From NCBI GenBank assembly GCA_008080745.1, contig SHMX01000004.1, positions 1 to 64,000 of the forward strand: a stretch of DNA of 64,000 nt. The letters are read 5' to 3'. Origin of the DNA: Candidatus Thorarchaeota archaeon (lineage in GTDB: Archaea > Asgardarchaeota > Thorarchaeia > Thorarchaeales > Thorarchaeaceae). Under the pieces are notes generated by a model. The model made no database searches. It had not been told where the DNA came from and worked only from the letters and a program-made list of their open reading frames with translations. Below are positions 42,901 to 50,145 of the stretch, one piece after another. The first letter of the stretch is position 1. Each line of letters starts with the position of its first letter. Made by a program: the position numbers and the translations under genes.

Positions 42901-44704
42901 TATCCATGACCCAGTTCATGATGCCAATGCATCTGCCCCAGGTAATGACTTCACTTGTACAGTCATCTTCTGGGATCGCGCCGATGTAACTTCTACTTTC
43001 ACCATCACTGATGATGATGGAGTTCCAAATACTTACAACATATCTACCACTCTCCCCGCAGATTTATCTGCAGGAATTCACCAGGGGTACTTTGAATTAA
43101 TTGCCTTTGGTCTAACTATTCCATGGAGTGTCAATGTTGTAGCTAACATCACTGAGGATGCTGGAGAAATCAACACAATTGTTGATGGATTTGGCGAGTC
43201 TCTCCACCCATACGACGCACCAATGTACGGATGCATGGGTGAAGATCCAGATGATTGGGACTTCAGAAGCTTTACTGTCTTCAACAACCACACTACAGCA
43301 GACTATCTCGGTGTACGTGTCGAGTGGCCAACTTTGGACAACGCAATGTACGTCGATGTTATAGGCAACAATGGTCTATCTCTCGCTCACAACAGCGCAG
43401 AAACAATCAATAGCACAGCAGTTATTGCTGATATCTCCAACATTGGTACTGGATACTATCACATCTTCCTTCACGCTACTGCTCTCAATGGAGTAGCTGA
43501 TCTACCCGGTAATTACACCGTAGAGGTCATATGGTACGAGGATGTAACTGATTCAGATGTCATCCTAACTTGGTCATCTGTCGATGATCCAGCTGGTGGC
43601 ACCTTCCAAGATGGAGATACGCTATCTGGAGACCATGTAACCCTGAACGCAACCTATGCACCATTCGAACTATCCAATATGCCCGAGTTTGAAGTAGCTG
43701 GCATGTCCATGTCACTTCTCTCAGGTGTATACGCAGTTCAGACTGGTACCCTCGTTATCCCTGACGGTTCCTATGATCCATTCAGTGGAGCTATCGACAC
43801 AACCCAATTCGCTTGGGAGTATGTCGCAGGAATCAAGAATGGCGATACAGTTGATATGGTCGTAGACTTTACTAACGGTGACTGTGACATCATGGTATGG
43901 TGGGCAGACACTGACAACTCATCTTGGACCTATGGTAACAACCTCATGGCAGATGACATGGCAACTGGTGACCATCCAGAGGTCGGACAATTCACTGCCA
44001 ACCGTGACGGAACCCTTGCTGTTGGTGTATTCTGTTATGACTTACAGGCTGGTACCTATGAGGTAGAGGTCGACACTAGAACTGGCAAGACCGAATCTTC
44101 AACAACTAATACAGTGTTATTCGACACTTATCAGATGTACAAGAACGGTGACTTCCAGATCAAGATTACTGCAGAAACTGATACCAACATTGGTTACTCA
44201 GTTAATCTTGCAGCAGTCACTCTCGTCAACCTCCACGCACCAGAACTCTCGAACATTACTGTTTCTGGAACTGGCGCTGTGAAGACAATTGATTGGGAAG
44301 TTACTGACCTCAACGCCAATGACGAGCATATCTACGAGCTATACCTGTCACAAGATGGCGGTACAACCTATCAGCTACTTGCTTCAGGATTCAAGGATAG
44401 TGAATACAGCTGGGACTCTGAAGGTTTCATTGAACGTGATACCTACAAGATCCAAGTAGTTGTAGTCGACAACGATACTGTTGAACAGCCCGCTGGGTTT
44501 GAATACTGGCCAGGTCTCTCTGACGAGATCGAGTCCGAAACCTTCTCAGCAGGTACTGAAGAAGCACCACCTACTGAAACTACCACAACTACCACCCCAC
44601 CACCCACTGCACCACCTATTGATGTGCTGTGGATTGGTCTATTCGGCGGTATTGGTGTAGGTGTAGTTATCGTTCTGATCCTTTACTTGGTCAAGAAGAA
44701 ATAA
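39947..44704 (+). CDS. Very large membrane-anchored subtilase (S8), 1585 aa, probably highly expressed
   Basis: Secreted serine protease. Residues 1-30 are a signal peptide (MNKKRIALVLFLAAAM). The S8 triad is split by a 270-residue insert rich in Trp/Tyr/Gly: Asp in VTVGHVDTGCDFGHPAL (about 196), His in YYDHGTHGTATAAHVAARD (about 470) and Ser in FSGTSQAAPIAAGVAAL (about 699), with oxyanion Asn in FSAGNEGAG. About 800 further residues are Ig-like beta domains. The C-terminus is a Thr/Pro-rich wall spacer (TETTTTTTPPPTAPP), one transmembrane helix and KKK. Codon choice is clearly more C-ending (GAC, AAC, ACC, TAC) than in neighbours, as in abundant proteins. It may be a major surface or S-layer-associated protease. 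A terminator follows at once. Confidence 0.92.
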   Translation: MNKKRIALVLFLAAAMSLSMCFAPMVPVAQTEENALPSYTPEQMQEIEDFYEVVNAPDFKPEVDSLISSWLAGEDVTDRLVMRDGMPSVMIYGTADMDMDRIEEIVEVGWKVDLRAFRVVKAYLPSISSVDALLAFDGVATIAANEKAFSHDDLQKTIDVAPPTEPGLDMEQVAEIVNADDMWADYTGDGVTVGHVDTGCDFGHPALQHAYHGDTYDPTGYGIVPTFYHANSTDVSNVTEWLAGGNLLTYVSGGKTYVNTTGWDPLLNMQGSGRHLMGLLPPYGDGYPYGSVIGFIGLYEWAWGISNASEFIANEIWDDWELPTGITGNYSLGWVYQQRYSPYTKMFAPALVFDDGGDWQLVIDWEGAEGWTAMWNGAIYWESLDLNDTADRSMLVDLFDWSFADDYAEGDVYNLADPIVAEDIDADGIDDLSLGALSWTYDDAGWFADEVMFKGFRSDGDAISLYYDHGTHGTATAAHVAARDSTAKYYQADNDMYVNFTGIAPDAKLLSVNTIVGGASDYGGYLWICGFDYNATSDTFYYNATSTHQSDLTTNSWGWITEPSSEFNYLSLTWTVLSVPGFLDPAYPGVLHVFSAGNEGAGFMTGGPPGSSPGVLTVGASTASKWLGYLYGPTQPYANALASFTSKGPNFSGYPKPDVVAPGLADYSANPWYGQWLGQYYYPSPYGFAPIANTTLFSGTSQAAPIAAGVAALVVEAAGSALAPSRIKSILQGTADDLGYDPATQGFGLVNAVEACGFADGTGTNYIGETMDSFNNIAMMLDDAWNYWGMLSGMGATVNKTTTDHPRDVNDGSIFFGYAMPGDTVSVGYKIYDAGDPVTVVGGTGIEAAVQYVWAEQYSFQGTTFWYNDTATNPAGNMMYGYYNISAEVSDPAFDTALDTYNYMTVVVGFDAADVAGAEPWMFLYDWEDVNGDTMPNGYNMTLDEGDELDRLTSASDPSNVNMMPYAVNPSGDLNDNHGSNFTLVIHDPVHDANASAPGNDFTCTVIFWDRADVTSTFTITDDDGVPNTYNISTTLPADLSAGIHQGYFELIAFGLTIPWSVNVVANITEDAGEINTIVDGFGESLHPYDAPMYGCMGEDPDDWDFRSFTVFNNHTTADYLGVRVEWPTLDNAMYVDVIGNNGLSLAHNSAETINSTAVIADISNIGTGYYHIFLHATALNGVADLPGNYTVEVIWYEDVTDSDVILTWSSVDDPAGGTFQDGDTLSGDHVTLNATYAPFELSNMPEFEVAGMSMSLLSGVYAVQTGTLVIPDGSYDPFSGAIDTTQFAWEYVAGIKNGDTVDMVVDFTNGDCDIMVWWADTDNSSWTYGNNLMADDMATGDHPEVGQFTANRDGTLAVGVFCYDLQAGTYEVEVDTRTGKTESSTTNTVLFDTYQMYKNGDFQIKITAETDTNIGYSVNLAAVTLVNLHAPELSNITVSGTGAVKTIDWEVTDLNANDEHIYELYLSQDGGTTYQLLASGFKDSEYSWDSEGFIERDTYKIQVVVVDNDTVEQPAGFEYWPGLSDEIESETFSAGTEEAPPTETTTTTTPPPTAPPIDVLWIGLFGGIGVGVVIVLILYLVKKK

Positions 44705-44717
44705 GCTACAGTTTAAT

Positions 44718-44749
44718 GGGGACTTTTGTCCCCTACACTTTCTTTTTTT
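44718..44749 (+). terminator. Hairpin terminator after the 1585-aa subtilase
   Basis: Stem GGGGAC/GTCCCC with a TTTT loop at 44718-44733, then CTTTCTTTTTTTATC. Confidence 0.85.
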
Positions 44750-44811
44750 ATCTAATTCCTAAAATGAGTAAACTAGTTCTTCATACTCCTATGACAGATT
44801 CTAAAATTTGA

Positions 44812-45360
44812 TTATTTTACTAGTTTCTCTCTACTTACAATATCCTTTAACGGCCTTCTTGGTCTTTTGTCAGGCATTTCTTCGCCAGAATATTCTGGAA
44901 CTCCTATTGGTATTATAGCGACGGGTCTCATAGTATGAGGTATTTCTAGGGTTTTCACAACACTATCTTCGTCAAAAGCTCCAATCCAGACAGAACCATA
45001 GTTCATACAATGGGCTGCTAGGAGAATATTCTCGGCAAGAGCTGCAGTATCTTGATATACATAGAGGTTCATTCCTCGTTCTCCATATCTCTCTGCAGAC
45101 TCACTTGGAACCGCACAAATCACAATAACTACAGGAGCTTTGGCAAGAAAACTTTGATTAAATGCATTTTCTGCCAGCTTCATCTTAGTTTCAGAATTCT
45201 CTACAACTATTATTCGCCAAGGTTGTCTATTACCAGCACTTGGAGCACTTATTCCAACTTGTAGTATTTTTTCTATATCTTCTTCTGGAATCTCTTGATC
45301 TTTGAACTTTCTAACTGAGATACGACTGGTTATAACGTCCAATAATTCTCTATTATCCAT
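44812..45360 (-). CDS. Nitroreductase-family flavoprotein
   Basis: A 182-residue FMN-dependent oxidoreductase. Conserved features are the N-terminal FMN-phosphate contact SRISVRKFKDQEIPEEDIEKIL, then APSAGNRQPWRIIVVEN (about 40), an internal DTAALAENILLAAHCMNYGSVWIG (about 105) and the C-terminal PIGVPEYSGEEMPDKRPRRPL. Length and motif spacing match small archaeal/bacterial NADPH nitroreductase-like proteins, which act as homodimers. The physiological substrate is unknown. It is monocistronic; convergent with the subtilase terminator. Confidence 0.92.
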   Translation of the reverse strand: MDNRELLDVITSRISVRKFKDQEIPEEDIEKILQVGISAPSAGNRQPWRIIVVENSETKMKLAENAFNQSFLAKAPVVIVICAVPSESAERYGERGMNLYVYQDTAALAENILLAAHCMNYGSVWIGAFDEDSVVKTLEIPHTMRPVAIIPIGVPEYSGEEMPDKRPRRPLKDIVSREKLVK

Positions 45361-45437
45361 TGTTAGGCACTCTCATCTATACATATACCCGCAGTCTCAA
45401 ATCTATCTTTCGAAATCATTCTAATGTAATATGAGAA

Positions 45438-46448
45438 TCATTGTTTTGATTGTACCAGTACTTGTGGATTTACAAGGTTGTCTGGTATTTCATCACTCAA
45501 TCCTTGAATCATATTACGGGCACATATTTCAGCCATTTTCGCTCGGGTAGAAAAACTAGCACTACCGATATGAGGTGCAAGAACCACATTAGTAAGCTTA
45601 AGCAGTTTGCTATCACTTTCTAAAGGTTCTTCTTGAAAGACATCCAATCCCGCTGAGAAAAGGTGCCCTCGTTCTAATGCTTCTATCAGTGCCCTCTGGT
45701 CTACTACTGCTCCTCTTGAGGTGTTGATGAGAATTGATCCTTTCGGCATCATTGCTATTTGTTCATTCCCAATCATTCCTTCAGTTTCATCTGTAAGGGG
45801 GACATGGAGTGTTACAATATCTGATTTTCTCAGCAATTCTTCTAGTTCACATGGCTCTGCACCAAGCTCGTCTTCAACGACTCTTGTTAGTTCAGTTTCA
45901 GATTTACTAGAATAAATGACTTTCATTGAGAAACCCTTAGCTCTTTTTGCCACTGCTGTTCCGATTCTCCCCAAGCCAACAATTCCAAGCGTTGCCCCAT
46001 AAATATCCTTACCAAGAAGCATCTCAGGACCCCAGGCCACTTTCCATTCCCCTTCTCGAACATATCTATCAGCTTCAGGTATTCTTCTCGCTGACGCAAA
46101 TATCAACGCCCAAGTCAAATCCGCAGTAGTTTCGGTCAAAACTCCAGGTGTATTGGAAACTAGTATCCCTTCTTCTGTTGCAGCTTCAATATCGATATTG
46201 TCATATCCTACTGCATATTGAGCTATCATTTTTAATCTTGGTAGCTGTTCAATGAGCTCTTTATTGATAGGGTCAGATAATAGCGTGATAAGACCATGAC
46301 AATTCTTTGCTCGTCTTATAATTTCTTCAGAAGAAGGTGGTTGTTGTTCCTTCCAAATATCCACTGCGAATTCTTTTTTTAGCATCTCTAGACCTATTTC
46401 GGGTATCTTTCTTGTTACAAAGATTCTATCAACCAATCTAACCACCAT
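45438..46448 (-). CDS. D-isomer-specific 2-hydroxyacid dehydrogenase (glyoxylate/hydroxypyruvate reductase-like)
   Basis: A 336-residue cytoplasmic NAD(P)-dependent dehydrogenase. The NAD motif LGIVGLGRIGTAVAKRA is near 155; the catalytic trio is present as Arg in NTSRGAVVD (about 243), Glu in GLDVFQEEP (about 270) and His in LAPHIGSAS (about 294). The sequence follows archaeal glyoxylate reductases (GyaR) more than SerA: there is no ACT or extra C-terminal domain, and the N-terminus reads RIFVTRKIPEIGLEML. It could also serve as phosphoglycerate dehydrogenase for the SerC step, although it lies 26 kb away. Start ATG 46448. It is 78 bp upstream of the nitroreductase on the same strand. Confidence 0.92.
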   Translation of the reverse strand: MVVRLVDRIFVTRKIPEIGLEMLKKEFAVDIWKEQQPPSSEEIIRRAKNCHGLITLLSDPINKELIEQLPRLKMIAQYAVGYDNIDIEAATEEGILVSNTPGVLTETTADLTWALIFASARRIPEADRYVREGEWKVAWGPEMLLGKDIYGATLGIVGLGRIGTAVAKRAKGFSMKVIYSSKSETELTRVVEDELGAEPCELEELLRKSDIVTLHVPLTDETEGMIGNEQIAMMPKGSILINTSRGAVVDQRALIEALERGHLFSAGLDVFQEEPLESDSKLLKLTNVVLAPHIGSASFSTRAKMAEICARNMIQGLSDEIPDNLVNPQVLVQSKQ

Positions 46449-46530
46449 GCTTATTTACTAAAAGTATTTGAACGAATAATCAGAGATTAAGGATGTTCAT
46501 AATGATTTCGAGAGTATGGATATTTTGCTC

Positions 46531-46562
46531 TATCAAAAATGGGTAACTTTCCTTTTTTGATA
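46531..46562. repeat. AT-rich inverted repeat in intergenic region
   Basis: TATCAAAAA (46531-46539) and TTTTTGATA (46554-46562) are perfect 9-bp arms around 14 bp, located in the divergent gap of about 207 bp between the dehydrogenase and the winged-helix gene, upstream of a TTATAT element at 46585-46590. It could be an operator or a weak hairpin. Confidence 0.4.
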
Positions 46563-46655
46563 TGGCATGCGGTGAACCGTTTCCTTATATTAGAAATCTT
46601 CGGAATATACATATGGTATAGTCTGTCCAAAGGCTCTACGGTGGTGAAGTAAGAA

Positions 46656-46922
46656 ATGTCCCTCGATCTACCCAGAAGCGCTATTCTCGTGCTCGACCGT
46701 CTTGCGTCGGAAGGGCCAATGACCCCTAAAGACATTAGTAATAAGGTAGATTTGGCTCCACGAACAATCAGTTTTGCTCTAAGAAAATTATTAGGTCAAA
46801 AACTGTGTAGGAAAATACCGAACTTACAAGACATGCGCCAACCTCTATATATGGCAGACCCAGACAAGGCAAGAGAACTTAGAATGAAATATGAGCATAT
46901 ATTCCGTCAAGTTCTGATCTAA
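46656..46922 (+). CDS. Small winged-helix (MarR-like) DNA-binding protein
   Basis: An 88-residue protein that is essentially one winged-helix domain: ILVLDRLASEGPMTPKDISNKVDLAPRTISFALRKLLGQKLCRKIPN gives helix 1, helix 2 and the recognition helix (about 10-55), followed by a wing ending in LYMADPDKARELRMKY. Similar small MarR/ArsR-like regulators are common in archaea. There is no sensor domain, so it probably relies on dimerisation through its C-terminal helix. The promoter element TTATAT lies at 46585-46590. It is divergent from the 2-hydroxyacid dehydrogenase and may regulate it. Confidence 0.8.
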   Translation: MSLDLPRSAILVLDRLASEGPMTPKDISNKVDLAPRTISFALRKLLGQKLCRKIPNLQDMRQPLYMADPDKARELRMKYEHIFRQVLI

Positions 46923-47015
46923 ACGGAATGTTAGCTCTCCCTTCTTTATGTTCACTAATCATCAGCATTACAATTAATAATAAGAAGTTCAATTCACAAA
47001 TCAGAGTTGATAGAT

Positions 47016-47201
47016 ATGGCACACGAGGGACTTACTCTGGCGTTTGTGATAATGGGAATTCTGCTTATTGTCGGTTACCAATTTGGACCAAATCAAGAAG
47101 TACGTGAAGTAAAACGACTTGAGGCAAAAGTCATGCTAATTCCTTCTGCAATAATTCTTTTTGTATTAGCCGCTATTGTCTTTTCTGGGATTCTCGGTTA
47201 G
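47016..47201 (+). CDS. Small two-helix membrane protein (61 aa)
   Basis: From ATG 47016 (MAHEGLTLAF); an in-frame TTG at 47007 would add three residues. Two hydrophobic helices (about 6-22, LAFVIMGILLIVGYQF, and about 38-58, VMLIPSAIILFVLAAIVF) are separated by a charged cytoplasmic loop QEVREVKRLEAK. No family was recognised. Its 3' end overlaps the convergent CitG-like gene by 4 bp. Confidence 0.65.
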   Translation: MAHEGLTLAFVIMGILLIVGYQFGPNQEVREVKRLEAKVMLIPSAIILFVLAAIVFSGILG

Positions 47202-48160
47202 CCAAATTGTAACTCGAGCAATCGACAGAAAATAGCTGCTGATATAAGATCGGCTGTAGAACCCGGATTAAGGATATTTCCCTCCTCCCTGAGTAGAGCA
47301 TCTAATTCCATCAGTTTTGTAATGGGACTTCTACTATTTTCATATATTGCTAGAATATCCCTTGCAAAATACATAATCTCATTGGCCTTTTTCTCACCAG
47401 CTTTTTTGATTATCAGGCCATCTGGATATCTTGCAAGTAACCAAATGAATGTCCTTACTATAGCTTCTTCTAGGTCATCAAGACCACTCGAATTATCTCT
47501 AAGATACGGTAGTGATTCATTTAGAGTCAAGGAAAAGTAAGATGACCACTCTTTTGATATGGAATCGACAGTGGAAGAAATTCGGAAAATATCTAATAAA
47601 GAAATGTGATCCTGACGGATGTTATCTAGCACATTGGGATTTGAGATATCGTATCTGTGATGTAACTGCGACCAATCCTCACTTCTCTGTTCGTTAACTG
47701 CAGTTAGTTGGAATCCCCTATATACTTCGATTGTATCTTCAACAGTAGTCGAATCAATCAGATCTTTTATCGCGATTTGAAATGAATCGATGTGGAATAT
47801 ATTATTCTCAGCTATGACAAATCCAGCAGCCATTGCAATTGGAATATGAAGTAAAATCGTTCCTAAAATTGTGTTGCGTCTATTGAGTCCTGTTAGAATA
47901 TCGTGAGTGGATTCGTAAATCAATTTTCCAATCTTCAGGGTAGAGAAATTATCTTCCTTCCCCGCTAGTTCAACACCTTTTTGTGCTGCTTTATACAAGC
48001 CTTTCGAGAACAAGGTTGCACTTGCAAGAAAATGTCGATATCCTGTATCAGAAAATCGACGTAATCTATTGACATTTCCTGGCTTTGGAGAGCTCACTTC
48101 CATTAATACTGACAGTTGTCCTAGACTTGAAATTTTCCACGGAATGTCCTTAGAATCCAT
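47198..48160 (-). CDS. CitG-like triphosphoribosyl-dephospho-CoA synthase family protein
   Basis: A 320-residue soluble protein. The family landmarks are VSSPKPGNVNRLRRFSDTGYRHF near residue 20-45 and LNRRNTILGTILLHIPIAMAAG near 95-115. CitG/MdcB make the 2'-(5''-triphosphoribosyl)-3'-dephospho-CoA precursor of the citrate/malonate lyase prosthetic group, but archaeal relatives such as this one usually lack lyase genes nearby, and none is seen in the window. The biochemical role is therefore uncertain; the family assignment is reasonable. Overlaps by 4 bp with the convergent small membrane gene. Confidence 0.75.
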   Translation of the reverse strand: MDSKDIPWKISSLGQLSVLMEVSSPKPGNVNRLRRFSDTGYRHFLASATLFSKGLYKAAQKGVELAGKEDNFSTLKIGKLIYESTHDILTGLNRRNTILGTILLHIPIAMAAGFVIAENNIFHIDSFQIAIKDLIDSTTVEDTIEVYRGFQLTAVNEQRSEDWSQLHHRYDISNPNVLDNIRQDHISLLDIFRISSTVDSISKEWSSYFSLTLNESLPYLRDNSSGLDDLEEAIVRTFIWLLARYPDGLIIKKAGEKKANEIMYFARDILAIYENSRSPITKLMELDALLREEGNILNPGSTADLISAAIFCRLLELQFG

Positions 48161-48244
48161 TTTTCGACCTCATTTATGAGATAATACTATTGAACGTAGA
48201 AAGTATAATTAGGCACTCTCGTATCAGTAAGAATGGGAGCTACC

Positions 48245-48580
48245 ATGAGTATATCTGCGCGATTAACTTTTTCACAGGTTGGTATATTCGTATCCATAAT
48301 CGTTTTCCTTGCCGTAAGAGGATTCTTTGTAGTATTAAAACATGGACTACTCTGGACCTCTGTAGGTGCGTATTTCGATATAGCACTTCCTCTATTACCA
48401 GTAATCATACTTGGATTTGCGGCATGTGTAATATCCTATGCCTACTCCTATCTTGGTTTATGGTTCATAGATAACGAGAAATTCATCTTGGGAATCATTA
48501 CTATTTTCTTATCAGTAATCATTGCTCCAGGCGCTTTAGGTGCATACTCATGGATTTTTTATCCATTACCTATTCCATAG
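48245..48580 (+). CDS. Small polytopic membrane protein (111 aa)
   Basis: From ATG 48245 (MSISARLTF), with GGGAGC 5 bp upstream; ATG 48233 in the same frame overlaps that ribosome site. Three transmembrane helices are clear: about 9-30 (VGIFVSIIVFLAVRGFFVV), about 48-72 (LPLLPVIILGFAACVISYAY) and about 82-105 (FILGIITIFLSVIIAPGALG). No charged residue lies inside the helices. No family was recognised. It overlaps the 3' end of the convergent Sir2 gene by 11 bp. Confidence 0.7.
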   Translation: MSISARLTFSQVGIFVSIIVFLAVRGFFVVLKHGLLWTSVGAYFDIALPLLPVIILGFAACVISYAYSYLGLWFIDNEKFILGIITIFLSVIIAPGALGAYSWIFYPLPIP

Positions 48581-49316
48581 TGATAATCCTTGGAAGAATT
48601 TGAGCGGCTCGACCACGCAGAATCACATCTGCAACATTATCTCTATTAGTTCCCTCCAGATTGACCAGAATAACTTCAGCTCCAGAATTCTTTGCAAGCT
48701 GAGGTAGATAAGCCGCTGGATATACCTGAAGACTTGTTCCAATAACGAGCATAAGATCTGTATTCTTACATACTTCAATCGCCCTTGACATTGCTTTTTC
48801 TGGCAATGGCTCTCCAAACAGAATGGCTTCGGATTTTAAAACACCATCACATTCATCACAATAGGGAGGTATATCTCCATCTGCTACTCTTCTATGAATG
48901 GTCTCACCAACGAATTCTTTCTTACATTTCATACAATACGCTCGAAGATAGTTTCCGTGAAGCTCGATTACGTTTTCGTTTCCTGCTCTCTGATGAAGGT
49001 TGTCAATATTCTGGGTGATGACACCTGTCAATTTTCCTCGTTTCTCCAATAATGCAAGGGCCTTGTGAGCATCGTTCGGATGCGCTTTCAGAATGACCTC
49101 TGCTAACTCTTGACCCATTGTCCAAAATTTTGATGGATCGTTCAGAAAGCCATCATAAGTTGCATACTCGTAGGGATCATATCTTTCCCATAGACCTCCT
49201 TCTGATCTGAAATCTGGAATTCCAGAATCTACACTAATTCCTGCTCCTGTGAACGCAGAAATTCGATTAGATTCTTTTATTAATCTCCTTGCTTGTTCAA
49301 TTTCATCTTGAGGCAT
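48570..49316 (-). CDS. Sir2-family NAD-dependent protein deacylase
   Basis: A 248-residue cytoplasmic sirtuin removing acyl groups from Lys using NAD+. All hallmarks are present: FTGAGISVDSGIPDFRS (about 22-38), TQNIDNLHQRAG (about 98-110) with the catalytic His in VIELHGN, two zinc Cys pairs CMKC (about 130) and CDEC (about 155), and IGTSLQVYPAA (about 195). In the presumed specificity segment the sequence reads YEYATYDGF, without the Tyr-x-x-Arg of desuccinylase-type (class III) sirtuins, so deacetylation is likely. Start ATG 49316. Divergent from the grpE operon. Confidence 0.95.
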   Translation of the reverse strand: MPQDEIEQARRLIKESNRISAFTGAGISVDSGIPDFRSEGGLWERYDPYEYATYDGFLNDPSKFWTMGQELAEVILKAHPNDAHKALALLEKRGKLTGVITQNIDNLHQRAGNENVIELHGNYLRAYCMKCKKEFVGETIHRRVADGDIPPYCDECDGVLKSEAILFGEPLPEKAMSRAIEVCKNTDLMLVIGTSLQVYPAAYLPQLAKNSGAEVILVNLEGTNRDNVADVILRGRAAQILPRIITME

Positions 49317-49452
49317 AGGCTAATGAATACATAATACAACTTGTTGTTTTCGGTTTCTCTGTCATGAACACTTCGAAACCTTTTTCTTTGTTCATTCAAA
49401 GGCCCAATTCGAGTCACCGAGGGGATTTGCGGCTCTGCCGTTTCCACCTCTA

Positions 49453-49469
49453 ATAGTACGTTGTACTAT
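49453..49469. promoter_or_regulatory. Palindrome upstream of the grpE-dnaK-dnaJ promoter
   Basis: ATAGTAC-GTT-GTACTAT is a perfect 7-3-7 inverted repeat, just ahead of a TATA-like TTCTATACG (49472-49480). Its placement at the presumed BRE/TATA region fits an operator for a heat-shock regulator. Confidence 0.5.
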
Positions 49470-49515
49470 GCTTCTATACGTGTTTGTTAGTCCTTGTAGT
49501 TAAGGATAAGGCAGA

Positions 49516-50145
49516 GTGAATAGGACGATGCAAGAAAAAGAGGAGACTGGGACTCAGGATACTACCTCTACAAAGGAGTCCAATGAAGACTCACAGGTTG
49601 ATGTAGAGATTGTTCCAGAAGACCCAACAATTACTGAACTCGAATGTGCTAAAAAAGAGGCAGACGAGTTGTTAGATCGCCTTCAGAGGTTACAGGCAGA
49701 ATTTGACAATTACAGAAAAAGAATGGATAGCAGGTTTACTGATGCAGCAAAATTCGCAAGTGAAGGCATTCTTCTCAAGATGCTTGATGTCTATGATAAC
49801 ATCTGCAGAGCTTTAGAAACTGATTTTGAACAAGATCCCCAAGCAGCACGTAAGGGCATCGAAGCGATTGAACGACAATTATCCAAGATTTTTGAACAGG
49901 AGCATGTTACACCAATCGAGTCTCTTGAGAAACCTTTTGATCCTTATTATCAGCATGCAGTCCAGAAGGTTCATGATAATGACAAACCTGACGGTATTGT
50001 AGTTGCTGAGTTTCAAAAAGGGTACATGCTTAAAGAGAAGGTACTTCGTCCTGCACTTGTTGTCGTAAACAGACATGAAATTCCTGCTGAAAAAACGAAA
50101 CCAGATGATAATGGAAGCCCACAAGAGGAAGGTGAACCAGAATGA
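49516..50145 (+). CDS. grpE: GrpE, nucleotide exchange factor for DnaK
   Basis: A 209-residue cochaperone releasing ADP from DnaK. GTG 49516 or ATG 49528 may start it. A long acidic N-terminal region is followed by a coiled coil ([28 protein letters not shown], about 43-70) and the GrpE core [17 protein letters not shown] (about 80), with the C-terminal beta domain [39 protein letters not shown]. The archaeal tail is slightly extended. Its TGA overlaps the dnaK ATG (ATGA), so translation is coupled. Confidence 0.95.
   Translation: MNRTMQEKEETGTQDTTSTKESNEDSQVDVEIVPEDPTITELECAKKEADELLDRLQRLQAEFDNYRKRMDSRFTDAAKFASEGILLKMLDVYDNICRALETDFEQDPQAARKGIEAIERQLSKIFEQEHVTPIESLEKPFDPYYQHAVQKVHDNDKPDGIVVAEFQKGYMLKEKVLRPALVVVNRHEIPAEKTKPDDNGSPQEEGEPE

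Noticed and set aside
46487-46735. 82-codon minus-strand frame
   Set aside because: It overlaps the winged-helix gene antisense and crosses its promoter.
48187-48408. Minus-strand frame opposite the small membrane gene
   Set aside because: The plus-strand frame has three clean membrane helices and a good ribosome site; this one is its shadow.
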